The notes beneath the pieces are model-generated. The model was given only the letters and a program-made list of their open reading frames with translations. It searched no databases and had not been told where the DNA came from. From positions 124,001-188,000 of the forward strand of contig NZ_JNLE01000003.1 in NCBI RefSeq assembly GCF_000702945.1: a stretch of 64,000 nucleotides of DNA, written 5' to 3'. A program made the translations under genes and the position numbers. This document shows positions 18,335-27,144 of the stretch, in pieces. Source of the stretch: Clostridium sp. KNHs205 (GTDB lineage Bacteria; Bacillota; Clostridia; Lachnospirales; Lachnospiraceae). Positions within the stretch are counted from its first letter, which is position 1; every line of letters starts with the position of its first letter.

Positions 18335-20149
18335 TTATCTTCTTTTATCTTGATTTCGATAATACCAGCTTGGTTCACTGTTTTTCTTAATTGCTTCTTC
18401 CAGTCTACAATACTCTTCTGTTTCATCAGAAATATACTGATACGTAATTCCAATTGACTTAAGTTTTTCATGGAATTGTTTAATAGAAACAAGCATATCA
18501 TTACTATCAATTCCAATCCATTCAGCCTTTTCTTTATCTGTCATGGATTCATAGATTTCTCTTGTGACAGCCTTTGTGTAATCTTCTGCCTCAACTGATT
18601 CGTCCACGTTCCCTAGCATTTCAGACTTATTATCTGGTATCTCATAAGAATCCTCAAGAACTAAAACGACTTCCTCAGTAATTGCCACTTCTTCAACATT
18701 ATCTACAATATATGTCTGTTCCTTATTATCTGTAATAGGCTCACAACTATCATCCACGCTCCAATTTGCAAACTCAGAACAATCCTTACTTTCCGCAACA
18801 TTGACCTTACCATTTCGCTTCTCATCAAGAACCTTCTTTTCCTCTTTCCTCAAATACCAAGGCTTTTTAGGCACCTTCACATCATACACATTTCCAATCT
18901 CAACACTCTCTGGAACAAAAAGCCCAACATAAAGTACTTCTTTCAGGCAACGATTTCCAATTTTGATTTCTTTCTGTAGTCTCTTCTTTTCCAGTTTGAT
19001 GTCATCCAGTTTCTTCCGATATTCTGGTTCTGTAGATATAATAGAATCCCAACCATGATTACGTGTTAACTTTCTCTTAAACTCTGCTCGATCCAGATAC
19101 AAAGATTTCTGTTTCTCTGTCAGCCTTTCCAAATCATACTTAGCTAATCCTATAATCCCTGCTATATCCATAATATTCTTCACATCTTTTCGACAAAGAA
19201 ATAAATATTCCTCCTGTAGCATATGCATCCGCTCCAAGTCTTCCTTATACTGAGCAGAATTATATTGAAATCGGCATTTCTCCACCACACGCATTCGATA
19301 AATCTTTCCATAGAATTTCTGTTGATAAGAATTCTTTGGCTTTGGCAGATATTTAACATCTGGTGTTAATACTCCTGGTGATTCATATTGATATCTTCCT
19401 TTTTCAAAAAACTCTTGCAGATTTTCGTTGGAAAATTCTTCACTAATAGTATCTAATCTCCGAAATCGTCTCATTTTATCTGCTTTAATAGCCAGATGAG
19501 CACCTTGTTTTAAGACGTATCCTAATTCCTCTAACAAATAAAGAAAATGCTCATAATCACCTGCTACACCACGACAATATTTCACATCATCTTCAATAAA
19601 TTCACCCCAAGACCGTTCCTTTTCCCACTGCTTTCGATTCATATTCACTGGATGTTTGCTGTACTCCGCAGGCATTATAGAAAGACCATATTTCTCACAT
19701 AAGCGATTGGTAATCGGCTGGATCTGATGTTTCCAGTCTCCCTTCTTATATTCGTATTTCTTACCCGTATCCATATTCACACTGTTAAAGACCAAATGCC
19801 CATGACAATGCTCCTTATCAGAGTGAATGCTATACACTGCTTCAAAGTCATCGCCCAAAAACTTCTGTGCAAACTCCCTCATGAGTTCTAATAACTGCTC
19901 CGGTGTTCCTTCGCCCGGAGGACAGGATATCACAAAATGATATCCCTGCCTTCCTCCCATCTTTCCATATAATTCTTTGGTTCCAACCATCTGTTCAAAA
20001 GCAAACTTTGGAACACAATTCCATCCACCAACTAGAACGCCACTTTCTGTCTTGGATTCATTCATAATATAATCCAAAGCATGTTTCAGATGATTTGTGA
20101 TTTTCCCCTTCTTTCCAGCTCCTATATTCATAATTTTGGTTATCGCCAT
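18335..20149 (-). CDS. Mobilization relaxase, MobA/VirD2-like
   Basis: This protein nicks the transfer origin and leads the single strand into a recipient during conjugative mobilization. The start at 20149 follows AAAGGAG and overlaps mobC by 10 bp. The N-terminal relaxase domain (1-250) has the histidine triad H109-S-D-K-E-H114-x-H116-x-H118 for metal binding, and Tyr27 in LDYIMN is a candidate catalytic residue. A middle coiled-coil-like region (330-400) follows, then an acidic tail after about residue 460. Length is 604 aa. The family is PF03432-like relaxases of Firmicutes integrative elements. It is the last gene of the mobilization operon. Confidence 0.92.
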   Translation of the reverse strand: MAITKIMNIGAGKKGKITNHLKHALDYIMNESKTESGVLVGGWNCVPKFAFEQMVGTKELYGKMGGRQGYHFVISCPPGEGTPEQLLELMREFAQKFLGDDFEAVYSIHSDKEHCHGHLVFNSVNMDTGKKYEYKKGDWKHQIQPITNRLCEKYGLSIMPAEYSKHPVNMNRKQWEKERSWGEFIEDDVKYCRGVAGDYEHFLYLLEELGYVLKQGAHLAIKADKMRRFRRLDTISEEFSNENLQEFFEKGRYQYESPGVLTPDVKYLPKPKNSYQQKFYGKIYRMRVVEKCRFQYNSAQYKEDLERMHMLQEEYLFLCRKDVKNIMDIAGIIGLAKYDLERLTEKQKSLYLDRAEFKRKLTRNHGWDSIISTEPEYRKKLDDIKLEKKRLQKEIKIGNRCLKEVLYVGLFVPESVEIGNVYDVKVPKKPWYLRKEEKKVLDEKRNGKVNVAESKDCSEFANWSVDDSCEPITDNKEQTYIVDNVEEVAITEEVVLVLEDSYEIPDNKSEMLGNVDESVEAEDYTKAVTREIYESMTDKEKAEWIGIDSNDMLVSIKQFHEKLKSIGITYQYISDETEEYCRLEEAIKKNSEPSWYYRNQDKRR

Positions 20150-20475
20150 AACTGAATCAACTCCTTTAACAAACCTAAAATCACGCCTAATTGCATACAC
20201 ATCTGATCAATTCTGCTCTGTGGAATATATTTACTTTCATTCGCCCACTTTGCAGTCTGATTTACATTCGTAGCAACTCCTGTTATCTGTCTAATAATAT
20301 TCTGTCTGTTATGAATATAATCTGCGTCAACACCACCATGCATAATTAAGTGTCTGACATATTCACTTTCTGACATGCCAGCCGACTTTGCCCCATCTAC
20401 TAATTTCTGTAGTTCCGATTCCGATAATCGAATTGTCCTATTCTGTCTTGCCATACCTACTTTTATCTTTCCCAT
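20140..20475 (-). CDS. mobC: MobC-type relaxosome accessory protein
   Basis: A 111-aa protein starting MGKIKVGMARQNRTIRLSES. The first part is a ribbon-helix-helix-like DNA-binding segment (RTIRLSESELQKLVDGAKSAGMSESEYVRHLI), followed by the MobC signature (RQITGVATNVNQTAKWANES). Such proteins open the transfer origin for the relaxase. The stop overlaps the relaxase start, and the oriT-like region lies just upstream. Confidence 0.9.
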   Translation of the reverse strand: MGKIKVGMARQNRTIRLSESELQKLVDGAKSAGMSESEYVRHLIMHGGVDADYIHNRQNIIRQITGVATNVNQTAKWANESKYIPQSRIDQMCMQLGVILGLLKELIQLWR

Positions 20476-20540
20476 AATTGTATTCTCCTTCTTGAAATAA
20501 TTGTTTACGTGCTTTACAACCTGAACACTTTTCTCAACCT

Positions 20541-20640
20541 AAAGATAAGTGCTGAGATTTTTTGCAAGATACGGATTTCGCATTGCGAAATCCTGTCGGG
20601 CACTGACGCACCCTTATCTTGTTAGGGATTCCATCCCTAA
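20541..20640. other. Candidate origin of transfer (oriT)
   Basis: A compact hairpin cluster directly upstream of mobC: GGATTTCGC/GCGAAATCC with a 3-base loop (20573-20593), an enclosing AGATAAG (20543) and CTTATCT (20613), and TTAGGGAT/ATCCCTAA (20622-20640). The segment GACGCACCCTTATCTTG is the likely nick area. Position between parR and mobC plus nested repeats is typical of an oriT. The rest of 20476-20869 holds a terminator and repeated GGTTAC motifs. Confidence 0.55.
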
Positions 20641-20679
20641 GACCCTGGTATATTTACAGCCATCCTCTATAAAAAAGGC

Positions 20680-20726
20680 GCAAAAAAAGACAGATCAGCA
20701 TGAAATTTGCCTTCTGTCTCTTTTGC
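20680..20726 (-). terminator. Intrinsic terminator of the partition operon
   Basis: On the minus strand GCAAAAGAGACAG pairs with CTGTCTTTTTTTGC (20680-20693 with 20714-20726) and runs into T-rich sequence. It lies downstream of the ParR-like gene. Confidence 0.65.
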
Positions 20727-20869
20727 ACCCAATATATGAAATATGGCTACAAATCTATATCCATTTGTAACCATATCCGCTCTATTATCTTTCCTTAAAA
20801 TATCTGCTACCAAAATGAACACCTAATGTAGCCATTCTTCCATTTCTGGTAACACTTTTGTAACCAAAC

Positions 20870-21352
20870 CTATTCCATCATTCCAAAATCAAGGAATTCG
20901 TTTTCCTCAATTTCAAAATCTGATTCTTTACTCAAATCATCAGAATCACTTCCTACTTTTTCTCCCGATGGATTTATTACACCAGTAGCAATTGTTGTAG
21001 GAAATATTGCTGTAGAATTTACTACCGCTGGCTGTCCTACAGTAACACCATTCTGAAAGGGAATCTGTTGTATACACATCACATAATTCCCGATCAGAGC
21101 TGGAAGATTACTAAGCACCCTCTCTTCCACTGACTTTACGATTCTGTTAGAAAAAGCATCTTCTTTTTCCCTTGTCTCAAAGTATGGATCTTGCTCCTGT
21201 CTTATGCATTTCTCATAATAATCTAGTATAGCAAGCACAACGAATTTACTCTGAGACTTGAATTCCTTCTTATCAAGAGCATGTAAGATTTCCCATGCCC
21301 TTTTATCTTCCTCTTCTTCCTCATAGAATCGGATATTCGTATTTCTAATCAT
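20870..21352 (-). CDS. ParR-like partner of the actin-like ParM
   Basis: A 160-aa protein; the ATG at 21352 follows AAAGGAG. The N-terminus (MIRNTNIRFYEEEEEDKRAW) plus the following helices (KKEFKSQSKFVVLAILDYYEKC) resemble the ribbon-helix-helix DNA-binding part of ParR/StbB adaptors. The tail is low-complexity and acidic and ends in the motif FDFGMME-like ENEFLDFGMME, a plausible hook for filament binding. It lies 57 bp after the ParM-like gene, as adaptors do. Assigned mainly by context. Confidence 0.65.
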   Translation of the reverse strand: MIRNTNIRFYEEEEEDKRAWEILHALDKKEFKSQSKFVVLAILDYYEKCIRQEQDPYFETREKEDAFSNRIVKSVEERVLSNLPALIGNYVMCIQQIPFQNGVTVGQPAVVNSTAIFPTTIATGVINPSGEKVGSDSDDLSKESDFEIEENEFLDFGMME

Positions 21353-21409
21353 TGAAAACTCCTTTCTCACAAGATATTAACCATATCAATCTATCAGAAA
21401 CCTTTCTGA

Positions 21410-22342
21410 TTAACGATTCTGGTTTTGTCTGCGAAGTCCCATATAACAGTAATACTCGTACCCTTTTGCCGTTGCACAGATATCTGTGATAAAGAATGTT
21501 TTATCTGGATTATACTCTCCAACGGTTTCCACCAACTTATAACCACCACCCATAATATGCAGATTCATAAGCTTGTCGTTATATTCAAAATCTTTTAGCT
21601 TAGCAAATATTTCAGCCACATACTCTGCTGCTGCATTTATGATCAAAGAATTATAAGGTTCATCTACTTTTGTTACTCCCGTTCTTAGAAAACGCTCAAT
21701 CACATCATCCATAAGATTGGTGCCTGTTTCATCCAGAACTTTGTTGCGAATTCGAATCGCACACTGATTAACTCCAAATTTCTCCGTCCAAGATTTATTC
21801 TCCATTGCTCTTCTGTCATTGAGATACATGATGTTCATGGTTCCATTTCCAATATCCACAAGCATATTAATTCCAGTAAATTCTTTTAACGTCTCTGCCA
21901 CCGCAGAATAGCACTGTGGCATTACCGTACAATCTACAAGCTCTACCAGATATTTCTTATCCAGATATTCAAAATCCACGTAGCGATTGCGAAGTAGATA
22001 AGACTTAAACGATTCTCTTTGTGCTTTCACCCATTTCAGAGGCAGTCCTACCGCTAGATGAATCTTTGCCTCATGCAATCCTCGAAGTTCCAGTTCCTTT
22101 GCAATTGCCGCCAACGTCAGAATATAATAATCATCATCTGCAATCTTGTCTGCCAGAAAACTCTTGTGCCCTTCTGATATTACATAATATTTGTCTTCAT
22201 ATTTCACATAATCCTTGCTAAAAATTGGCGCTGTTTCACTTGCTTCAGCGGATGCCTTGAAGCAAAAGTGCGCCGTCTTAATGTTGCCATAACCGTGGTC
22301 ACAGCCAATAATTAAAGCTCCATTCATATTATAATCTCTCAT
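21410..22342 (-). CDS. ParM/StbA-like actin-fold ATPase
   Basis: A plasmid-type segregation ATPase that polymerises to push DNA copies apart. The start at 22342 follows AAAGGAG; the longer upstream frame lacks a site. The 310-aa protein has actin-fold motifs: phosphate 1 in IIGCDHGYGNIKTA, connect/phosphate 2 in MLVDIGNGTMNIMYL and the adenosine motif HIMGGGYKLVE. It follows tnpV and precedes a ParR-like gene. On an integrated element it would stabilise an excised circular form. Confidence 0.88.
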   Translation of the reverse strand: MRDYNMNGALIIGCDHGYGNIKTAHFCFKASAEASETAPIFSKDYVKYEDKYYVISEGHKSFLADKIADDDYYILTLAAIAKELELRGLHEAKIHLAVGLPLKWVKAQRESFKSYLLRNRYVDFEYLDKKYLVELVDCTVMPQCYSAVAETLKEFTGINMLVDIGNGTMNIMYLNDRRAMENKSWTEKFGVNQCAIRIRNKVLDETGTNLMDDVIERFLRTGVTKVDEPYNSLIINAAAEYVAEIFAKLKDFEYNDKLMNLHIMGGGYKLVETVGEYNPDKTFFITDICATAKGYEYYCYMGLRRQNQNR

Positions 22343-22458
22343 TCGTTCTTCTCCTTTACCATTTGGTGTTGTTGTAGTTTCTGTTTGCTTTGGTATTCCC
22401 ATAAAATAATTCTGATTTCCCGCTATTCTTGCGTTGCCACTCAAAAAAATCCCTCCCA

Positions 22459-22839
22459 TTAGTGAAACTGATTTACAATGTCTTGAAATATAACTTCTTC
22501 CGCTATTTGTTTGGCTTCTTCCTGAAGTCTCCACATTTCCATGGTTGAACTGGAATATTTTAACGGATGACTCTTTAAATATTGCTCAGTCATAGAATCC
22601 AGCATCTGATAAGCTTCCTCATCAACCTCTGTTGCTTTCGCCATTAATTTTCCAAATCGAAATAAATGACGATACCGATCTGGATGATTCTCTTTCATAA
22701 AATTCATCCAAAGATGTCCATACTTTCCTACATGGATTGGCTCTTGTATTTCCGTCTCCGCAATTACTGGATAAAATAATCCTTCTCGTTCTTCATAAAG
22801 AACTCCCATGGAATCAAATAATGTTTTCTCTTCATTCAT
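22459..22839 (-). CDS. TnpV family transposon-encoded protein
   Basis: A 126-aa protein starting MNEEKTLFDSMGVLYEEREG. The pattern of a short YxExEGLFYP start, IHVGKYGHLWMNFMKENHPD in the middle and a helical end (MEMWRLQEEAKQIAEEVIF) is that of TnpV, a protein of unknown function in Tn4451-like mobilizable elements. It starts five bases after the parB-like stop. Function unknown; useful as a marker of the element type. Confidence 0.8.
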   Translation of the reverse strand: MNEEKTLFDSMGVLYEEREGLFYPVIAETEIQEPIHVGKYGHLWMNFMKENHPDRYRHLFRFGKLMAKATEVDEEAYQMLDSMTEQYLKSHPLKYSSSTMEMWRLQEEAKQIAEEVIFQDIVNQFH

Positions 22840-22844
22840 AATAA

Positions 22845-23867
22845 TTACCTGCCCTTCTTCTCCATTGTTTTTGTCTTGGTTTGATTTAGGCTCCATTCTT
22901 TCACCAGCCTTTCAATCAGTTCGACTTTCTGTTTTGGTGTAAAATCAGATGGAAAATACCCTTCTAATGAATCTGCATAAATCTTTAGCTTTTCCCTCTG
23001 ATTTGGTTTTTCTTCCCCAAGAATTTCATAGAGCATATCCATATCTAATTTTCCTGACTGGCTCATCCGCTTCATTCGATTTGCTTGAGATAAAGACGGA
23101 ATCACCTGCTCCAATTCCATAACTGCATGAAGCTCATACTGTTCTTCTTCTGACAGATAAGAAAGTTCTACTGCGGAACGAAATGCCAGTTTATCTTCAT
23201 CTACCATATCCAAAATCTTAGGTATTAGATTGGTGAGGCGAATATATCTTGCAATCTGGTTTCTGCTTTCTCCAATCTGTCTCGCCAACAATTCATCCGT
23301 CCGAACTCTTGGTTGTTCTTTTTCTAATGGCTGACTGTCTAATTGCCATTTACCAGAATCATCATAAGAACAAACCAATTGATTCAGCTCCAAAGTAGGA
23401 TTATCTAACTTCGTCCCCACTGGAGACAAAGTTCCATCTTGAAACAAATCATTTCGCTTCCCCTGTTGCTTCATTGCCTCCAATTTCATCTTATAAGCAA
23501 ATGCCTTTTCACTTGGTCTTATATGCTCTCGTTGGAGATTACTGTCGATCATGGATATTGTGGCTTCTGCATCATCCATCTGCATGACCATGACAGGAAC
23601 TGTATCAACACCAGCCCATTCACAGGCAGCTTTTCTTCTATGACCTGCATTAATTTCATACCCTTCTCCATCAGGATTAGGTCTAACACTCAGCGGAACC
23701 AATATTCCCTTTTCATCAATGCTTTTGGATAATTCAAACAACTGCATATCATATTCCACCCGAAATGGATGCCCTTTAAACTCATGCAATTCACTGATTT
23801 TAACGTTTCCCGTCTGTAATTCCTGTTCGTTGTTCCATAATGAACACAATTCCTTTGATTTCTTCAT
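22845..23867 (-). CDS. ParB/Spo0J-like nuclease-domain protein
   Basis: A 340-aa DNA-binding protein at the head of the mobilization operon. The N-terminal ParB/sulfiredoxin domain has HPFRVEYDMQLFELSKSI, GILVPLSVRP and the GHRRKAACEWAG motif (about residues 76-87), then LQREHIRPSEKAFAYKMKLE. A helix-turn-helix follows around ARQIGESRNQIARYIRLTNL. Strong AGGAGG precedes the start. No ParA ATPase is next to it. In Tn1549-like elements such proteins act in regulation or stabilisation. Confidence 0.9.
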   Translation of the reverse strand: MKKSKELCSLWNNEQELQTGNVKISELHEFKGHPFRVEYDMQLFELSKSIDEKGILVPLSVRPNPDGEGYEINAGHRRKAACEWAGVDTVPVMVMQMDDAEATISMIDSNLQREHIRPSEKAFAYKMKLEAMKQQGKRNDLFQDGTLSPVGTKLDNPTLELNQLVCSYDDSGKWQLDSQPLEKEQPRVRTDELLARQIGESRNQIARYIRLTNLIPKILDMVDEDKLAFRSAVELSYLSEEEQYELHAVMELEQVIPSLSQANRMKRMSQSGKLDMDMLYEILGEEKPNQREKLKIYADSLEGYFPSDFTPKQKVELIERLVKEWSLNQTKTKTMEKKGR

Positions 23868-23919
23868 CTTCGCTTTCCTCCTATTATCGTAGGTGTCATG
23901 TGAAAACCGGCAAAAAAAG

Positions 23920-23965
23920 AAGACCGCCTGCTTTCACATCAAAGATGTTGAAAACAAGCGGTCTT
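23920..23965 (-). promoter_or_regulatory. Leader hairpin before the parB-like gene
   Basis: AAGACCGC (23920-23927) pairs with GCGGTCTT (23958-23965), with a second imperfect stem inside (TTTCACATC with GATGTTGAAA). On the minus strand the hairpin is followed by CTTTTTTTG, about 50 bases before the parB start. This looks like a transcription attenuator or a border terminator. The remainder of 23868-24164 shows no gene. Confidence 0.6.
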
Positions 23966-24164
23966 TCGACTTTTTCCTATGAAGTTGTTGATGGTTTATT
24001 TTACTGAAACAATCAAATTTATGAACAATATATTTTTGTGTCCACTCATACCAGTTCTATAACTACCGAGACTTTAATCTCATTGGAAATCTCTTTTTTT
24101 CTTCCAAAATTCGATTTCCCAGTGAACTTAAAAACCCTCGCAAAGTGCGTAAATTCAAGAATTT

Positions 24165-25592
24165 CTACATATTCACCCTTTGTAGACAACAGACGGTCTC
24201 CACATGCACCGTATGTTGGAACTGGTCTACCGGCTGAACCTTCTTAAGTTCATACCCCCTGCTGCTAAGATACTTAATATCTCTTCCAAGGGTGGCAGGA
24301 TCACAGGAAACATAAACAACTTTCTCGGGTGCCATCGCAACAATGGTATCCAGAAGGCTTTCTTCGCATCCCTTTCTGGGAGGATCCACCACGATAACTT
24401 CTGCATAAATCTGCTCCTTGCGGTATTTCTCCGGAAGCACCTCTTCCGCTGCACCAACAAAAAATTCAGCATTCTCTATCCCGTTAAGCTTTGCATTCTC
24501 CCTGGCATCTTCAATTGCCTGAGGTGTTATCTCAACACCATATACCTGCTTTGCTTTCTCTGCCAGAAATAAAGAAATGGTTCCGATTCCGCAATACAAA
24601 TCCCAAACCGTTTCATTGCCTTTTAACTCAGCGAATTCCAGAGCCTTCTCATATAACACTTTAGTCTGGACAGGGTTAACCTGATAAAAAGAGAGGGGAG
24701 ATATGCGAAATTTAACTTCCCCTATATAATCAGTAATATAAGGGATCATAGCAGAATTATCTTCTTCCATCCCTTCTGCCTCAAGAGACTTGTCCCAAAG
24801 CCCAATTACCTTATCCCCTAGTATGACATTGGTCTTCTCCTTGTTGACATTCAGGGAAATACTCTTCATACCCGGTATTTCCTTAAGTTTCTCTATCAAC
24901 TTCTCCTTAACAGGCAGATCTTTACCATTAATCACAAGGCAGACCATAATCTCATGGGTAACAAAACCTACACGGGTAAGAATATGCCTTACCAATCCTT
25001 TATGAGTCTCTTCGTCGTATATGCTGATATTCTCTTCCTCCAGAAATTTTCGGATAACTCTTATAATATCCTCATTTTCCTTTGCCTGAATACAGCAATG
25101 CTCTGTATCTATAATTGAATGGGTGCCACCGGCATAGAAACCAATGGCTACCTTTCCGTCTTTATTTTTTCTTACCGGGAACTGCGCCTTATTGCGGTAA
25201 TAATAGGGGGTTTCCATTCCAATGATGGGGTAAAGGGTATACCCCTCTGTAATTCCTCCCAGCCTTTCAATACAGTCAGTTACTTTCTTTTGTTTTCTGT
25301 GAAGCTGCTCTTTATAATCCAGGTGCTGCAAAGTACAGCCGCCGCACTGATAAGCAATGCTGCACTTAGGTTCCACCCGGTAGGGTGAGGGTTCTATTAT
25401 TTCCATAAGCCTGGCATAACCGTAATTCTTCTTGCACTTCATTGCTCTGACACGAACGGTATCACCGACTAAAGCATTCTTAACAAATAAGGTATATCCC
25501 TGATATTTGCCAATACCCTCTCCGTCATTTCCCATATCTTCTATGGTTATGGTGCACTCTTCATTTTTCTTTAAGACAGTATCTTCTTTCAC
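24165..25592 (-). CDS. rlmD: 23S rRNA (uracil-C5)-methyltransferase RlmD
   Basis: Makes 5-methyluridine in 23S rRNA using S-adenosylmethionine. Start: GTG at 25592 after GGAAGGA. Domains: TRAM (about 12-65, GEGIGKYQGYTLFVKNALVG), an iron-sulfur cluster site C77-x5-C83-x2-C86 with a later Cys (166 or 167), SAM-binding VWDLYCGIGTISLFLAEK, VVDPPRKGC, and catalytic Cys430 in VYVSCDPATLGRDIKYL. Length is 475 aa. The last residues after HVETV (CCLQRVNM) may have been supplied by the adjacent island, because integration at this 3' end is a known event. Confidence 0.93.
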   Translation of the reverse strand: MKEDTVLKKNEECTITIEDMGNDGEGIGKYQGYTLFVKNALVGDTVRVRAMKCKKNYGYARLMEIIEPSPYRVEPKCSIAYQCGGCTLQHLDYKEQLHRKQKKVTDCIERLGGITEGYTLYPIIGMETPYYYRNKAQFPVRKNKDGKVAIGFYAGGTHSIIDTEHCCIQAKENEDIIRVIRKFLEEENISIYDEETHKGLVRHILTRVGFVTHEIMVCLVINGKDLPVKEKLIEKLKEIPGMKSISLNVNKEKTNVILGDKVIGLWDKSLEAEGMEEDNSAMIPYITDYIGEVKFRISPLSFYQVNPVQTKVLYEKALEFAELKGNETVWDLYCGIGTISLFLAEKAKQVYGVEITPQAIEDARENAKLNGIENAEFFVGAAEEVLPEKYRKEQIYAEVIVVDPPRKGCEESLLDTIVAMAPEKVVYVSCDPATLGRDIKYLSSRGYELKKVQPVDQFQHTVHVETVCCLQRVNM

Positions 25593-25614
25593 AGTTTATT
25601 CCTTCCGTTACATC

Positions 25615-26556
25615 TTAAAAGACTGTCCTTCTGATATTGGATTCGAACAGCCTGTTCATACCAAGCCAGGTAGCTTTCTCATCTCCACCGTTTAAGAATT
25701 CCGTCATAGTCTGAAGCTTGGCATCCGTATTGTCTGCAAAGTTAAGTGCCAGTGCTTCAATAATAGCAGGTTTTTTAGGAGAACCGTATTCCAGTTCACC
25801 ATGGTGTGCAAGGATGCAGTGCTTTAACTGAGAAGCTAAAGCAGACGGAAAGCCCGGTATTGTCTTAATTCTGGCACTGATAACTTCCGTGCCGATATAA
25901 ATATGTCCCAACAGCTGACCATCATCGGTATAATCATTCTCCGGAAAGCGTGACAGCTCTTCCATCTTTCCGATATCATGGAACATAGCTGCGGCAACCA
26001 GTAAATCCCTGTTTAATAGTGGATAATGGTCTGCATAATAATCACACAGCCTCACCACACCTAAAGTATGCTCCAAAAGACCGCCAACAAAACTATGGTG
26101 TACACTTTTAGCCGCAGAATGTTTCTTAAACCTGTCCGCAAAGTCATTATCCTCTACAAAAAAGCTCTCTAAGAGTTTTCTTAAGTGGTTATCTTTTATT
26201 TTACTAATATATTTTAACAGCTCACTGTACATCTCATTAATATTTTTCCCTGAAGTAGGTACAAAATCCGCCGGATCATATTCTCCTTCATGACTTCTGC
26301 GGACTCTCTTTACGTTAAGCTGAATTGCCCCCTGAAAATTCACGACCTGCCCCTCGACGTGAATGTATTCCATGCTTTCAAAATGGTCGATACCTTGGGA
26401 TAACTCCCACACTTTACCGTCCAATGTTCCGGATTTATCCTGTAACAGCAGGGAATAATAGCTCTTACCAGCCTTCGTCTTGAGTGATTGCTTTGTTTTG
26501 CACAGATAGGTTTCAGAAATCATTTCCCCATCTCTTAAATCATTAATGTATCTCAT
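25615..26556 (-). CDS. yhaM: 3'-5' exoribonuclease YhaM
   Basis: A 313-aa RNA-degrading enzyme. The N-terminal OB-fold binds nucleic acid (about 15-95, LLLQDKSGTLDGKVWELSQG). The C-terminal HD domain carries metal ligands in SVHHSFVGGLLEHTLGV, the paired MFHDIGKMEE and HCILAHHGELEYGSPKKP. Length and order match YhaM/Cbf1 of Firmicutes. GAGGT lies just before the start. It is 22 bp upstream of rlmD in the same direction, so the two are likely co-transcribed. Confidence 0.93.
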   Translation of the reverse strand: MRYINDLRDGEMISETYLCKTKQSLKTKAGKSYYSLLLQDKSGTLDGKVWELSQGIDHFESMEYIHVEGQVVNFQGAIQLNVKRVRRSHEGEYDPADFVPTSGKNINEMYSELLKYISKIKDNHLRKLLESFFVEDNDFADRFKKHSAAKSVHHSFVGGLLEHTLGVVRLCDYYADHYPLLNRDLLVAAAMFHDIGKMEELSRFPENDYTDDGQLLGHIYIGTEVISARIKTIPGFPSALASQLKHCILAHHGELEYGSPKKPAIIEALALNFADNTDAKLQTMTEFLNGGDEKATWLGMNRLFESNIRRTVF

Positions 26557-26706
26557 CCTAACCTCTTTCTAAATAACCATTTTACTCCGCTCTTTATATC
26601 ATATTACGTTTTATGTCAGAGTAACACAACTCCTTTTGAGTTTTCTGTATGACTCATTATAACCTATGGTTTACCTCATTTCAACCGCTTTAGCAACATT
26701 GAAAAA

Positions 26707-26893
26707 GGACTGTCCTAAAATACAGCTTTACGGATTGGACTTTTCCCACGCACAATTTGCCTGAACACCGACAGGTTTTATCTGTTGAAATTGCGCATTA
26801 ATTGTCCGCTCTCAACATAAAATCCTATCGTCTGTCAGCCAAAGAGTACCCAAAAGAAAATCATATCCTAAGTCTGTATTCCTGCAACAGTCC
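26707..26893. repeat. Long imperfect palindrome, terminator-like ends
   Basis: GGACTGT...AATACAG at 26707-26725 returns inverted at 26874-26893. Inside, GCACAATTT and GAAATTGCGC form a second stem. On the minus strand the right arm ends in GTCCTTTTTC, so the whole may act as an extended terminator for the GH13 gene ending at 27145. The core GGACTGTTGCA is shared with the palindrome at 40639-40823. Confidence 0.55.
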
Positions 26894-26950
26894 TGCTTAT
26901 CTACTTTATATCATACAGTATTTATAACATAAACTTTATAGCATGCAACT

Positions 26951-27130
26951 TTATAAACATACATTTAAACATACAACATTTTAAACATACAACTTTTTAA
27001 ACATATCCATTTTAAATTATATCCACTCTATAACCTACACACTAACCTATCCGCTCTTAACATTTCTACTTAAGAATATCCACTCTATAACCACACACTA
27101 ACCTATCCACTCTTAACATTTCTACTTAAT
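26951..27130. repeat. AT-rich tandem repeats
   Basis: Four short AAACATAC-type units (26951-27006) lead into two copies of a 54-57-bp unit (27020-27074 and 27077-27130) starting TATCCACTCTATAACC and ending CATTTCTACTTAA. They lie just downstream of the GH13 gene. No function is visible. Confidence 0.8.
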
Positions 27131-27144
27131 AAAATACTCTAACT

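Larger units (their letters stand above)
10852..23967. mobile_element. Mobilizable genomic island with type I RM cargo
   Basis: The block from the ParB-like gene to the YdbC-like gene has plasmid and mobilization functions at one end and restriction cargo at the other, all on one strand. It starts next to the 3' end of rlmD (rumA), a known integration site of conjugative elements in streptococci. The RM genes look more AT-rich than the host genes. Only a stub of a site-specific recombinase remains. The left border is not resolved; the IS4 element at 9263-10848 may cover it. Confidence 0.6.

Noticed and set aside
18274..18516. 80-codon minus-strand frame overlapping the relaxase 3' end
   Set aside because: Shadow of the relaxase gene; runs through the inverted repeat by chance.
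20549..20770. 73-codon plus-strand frame in the oriT region
   Set aside because: Covers palindromes and a terminator; no start signal.
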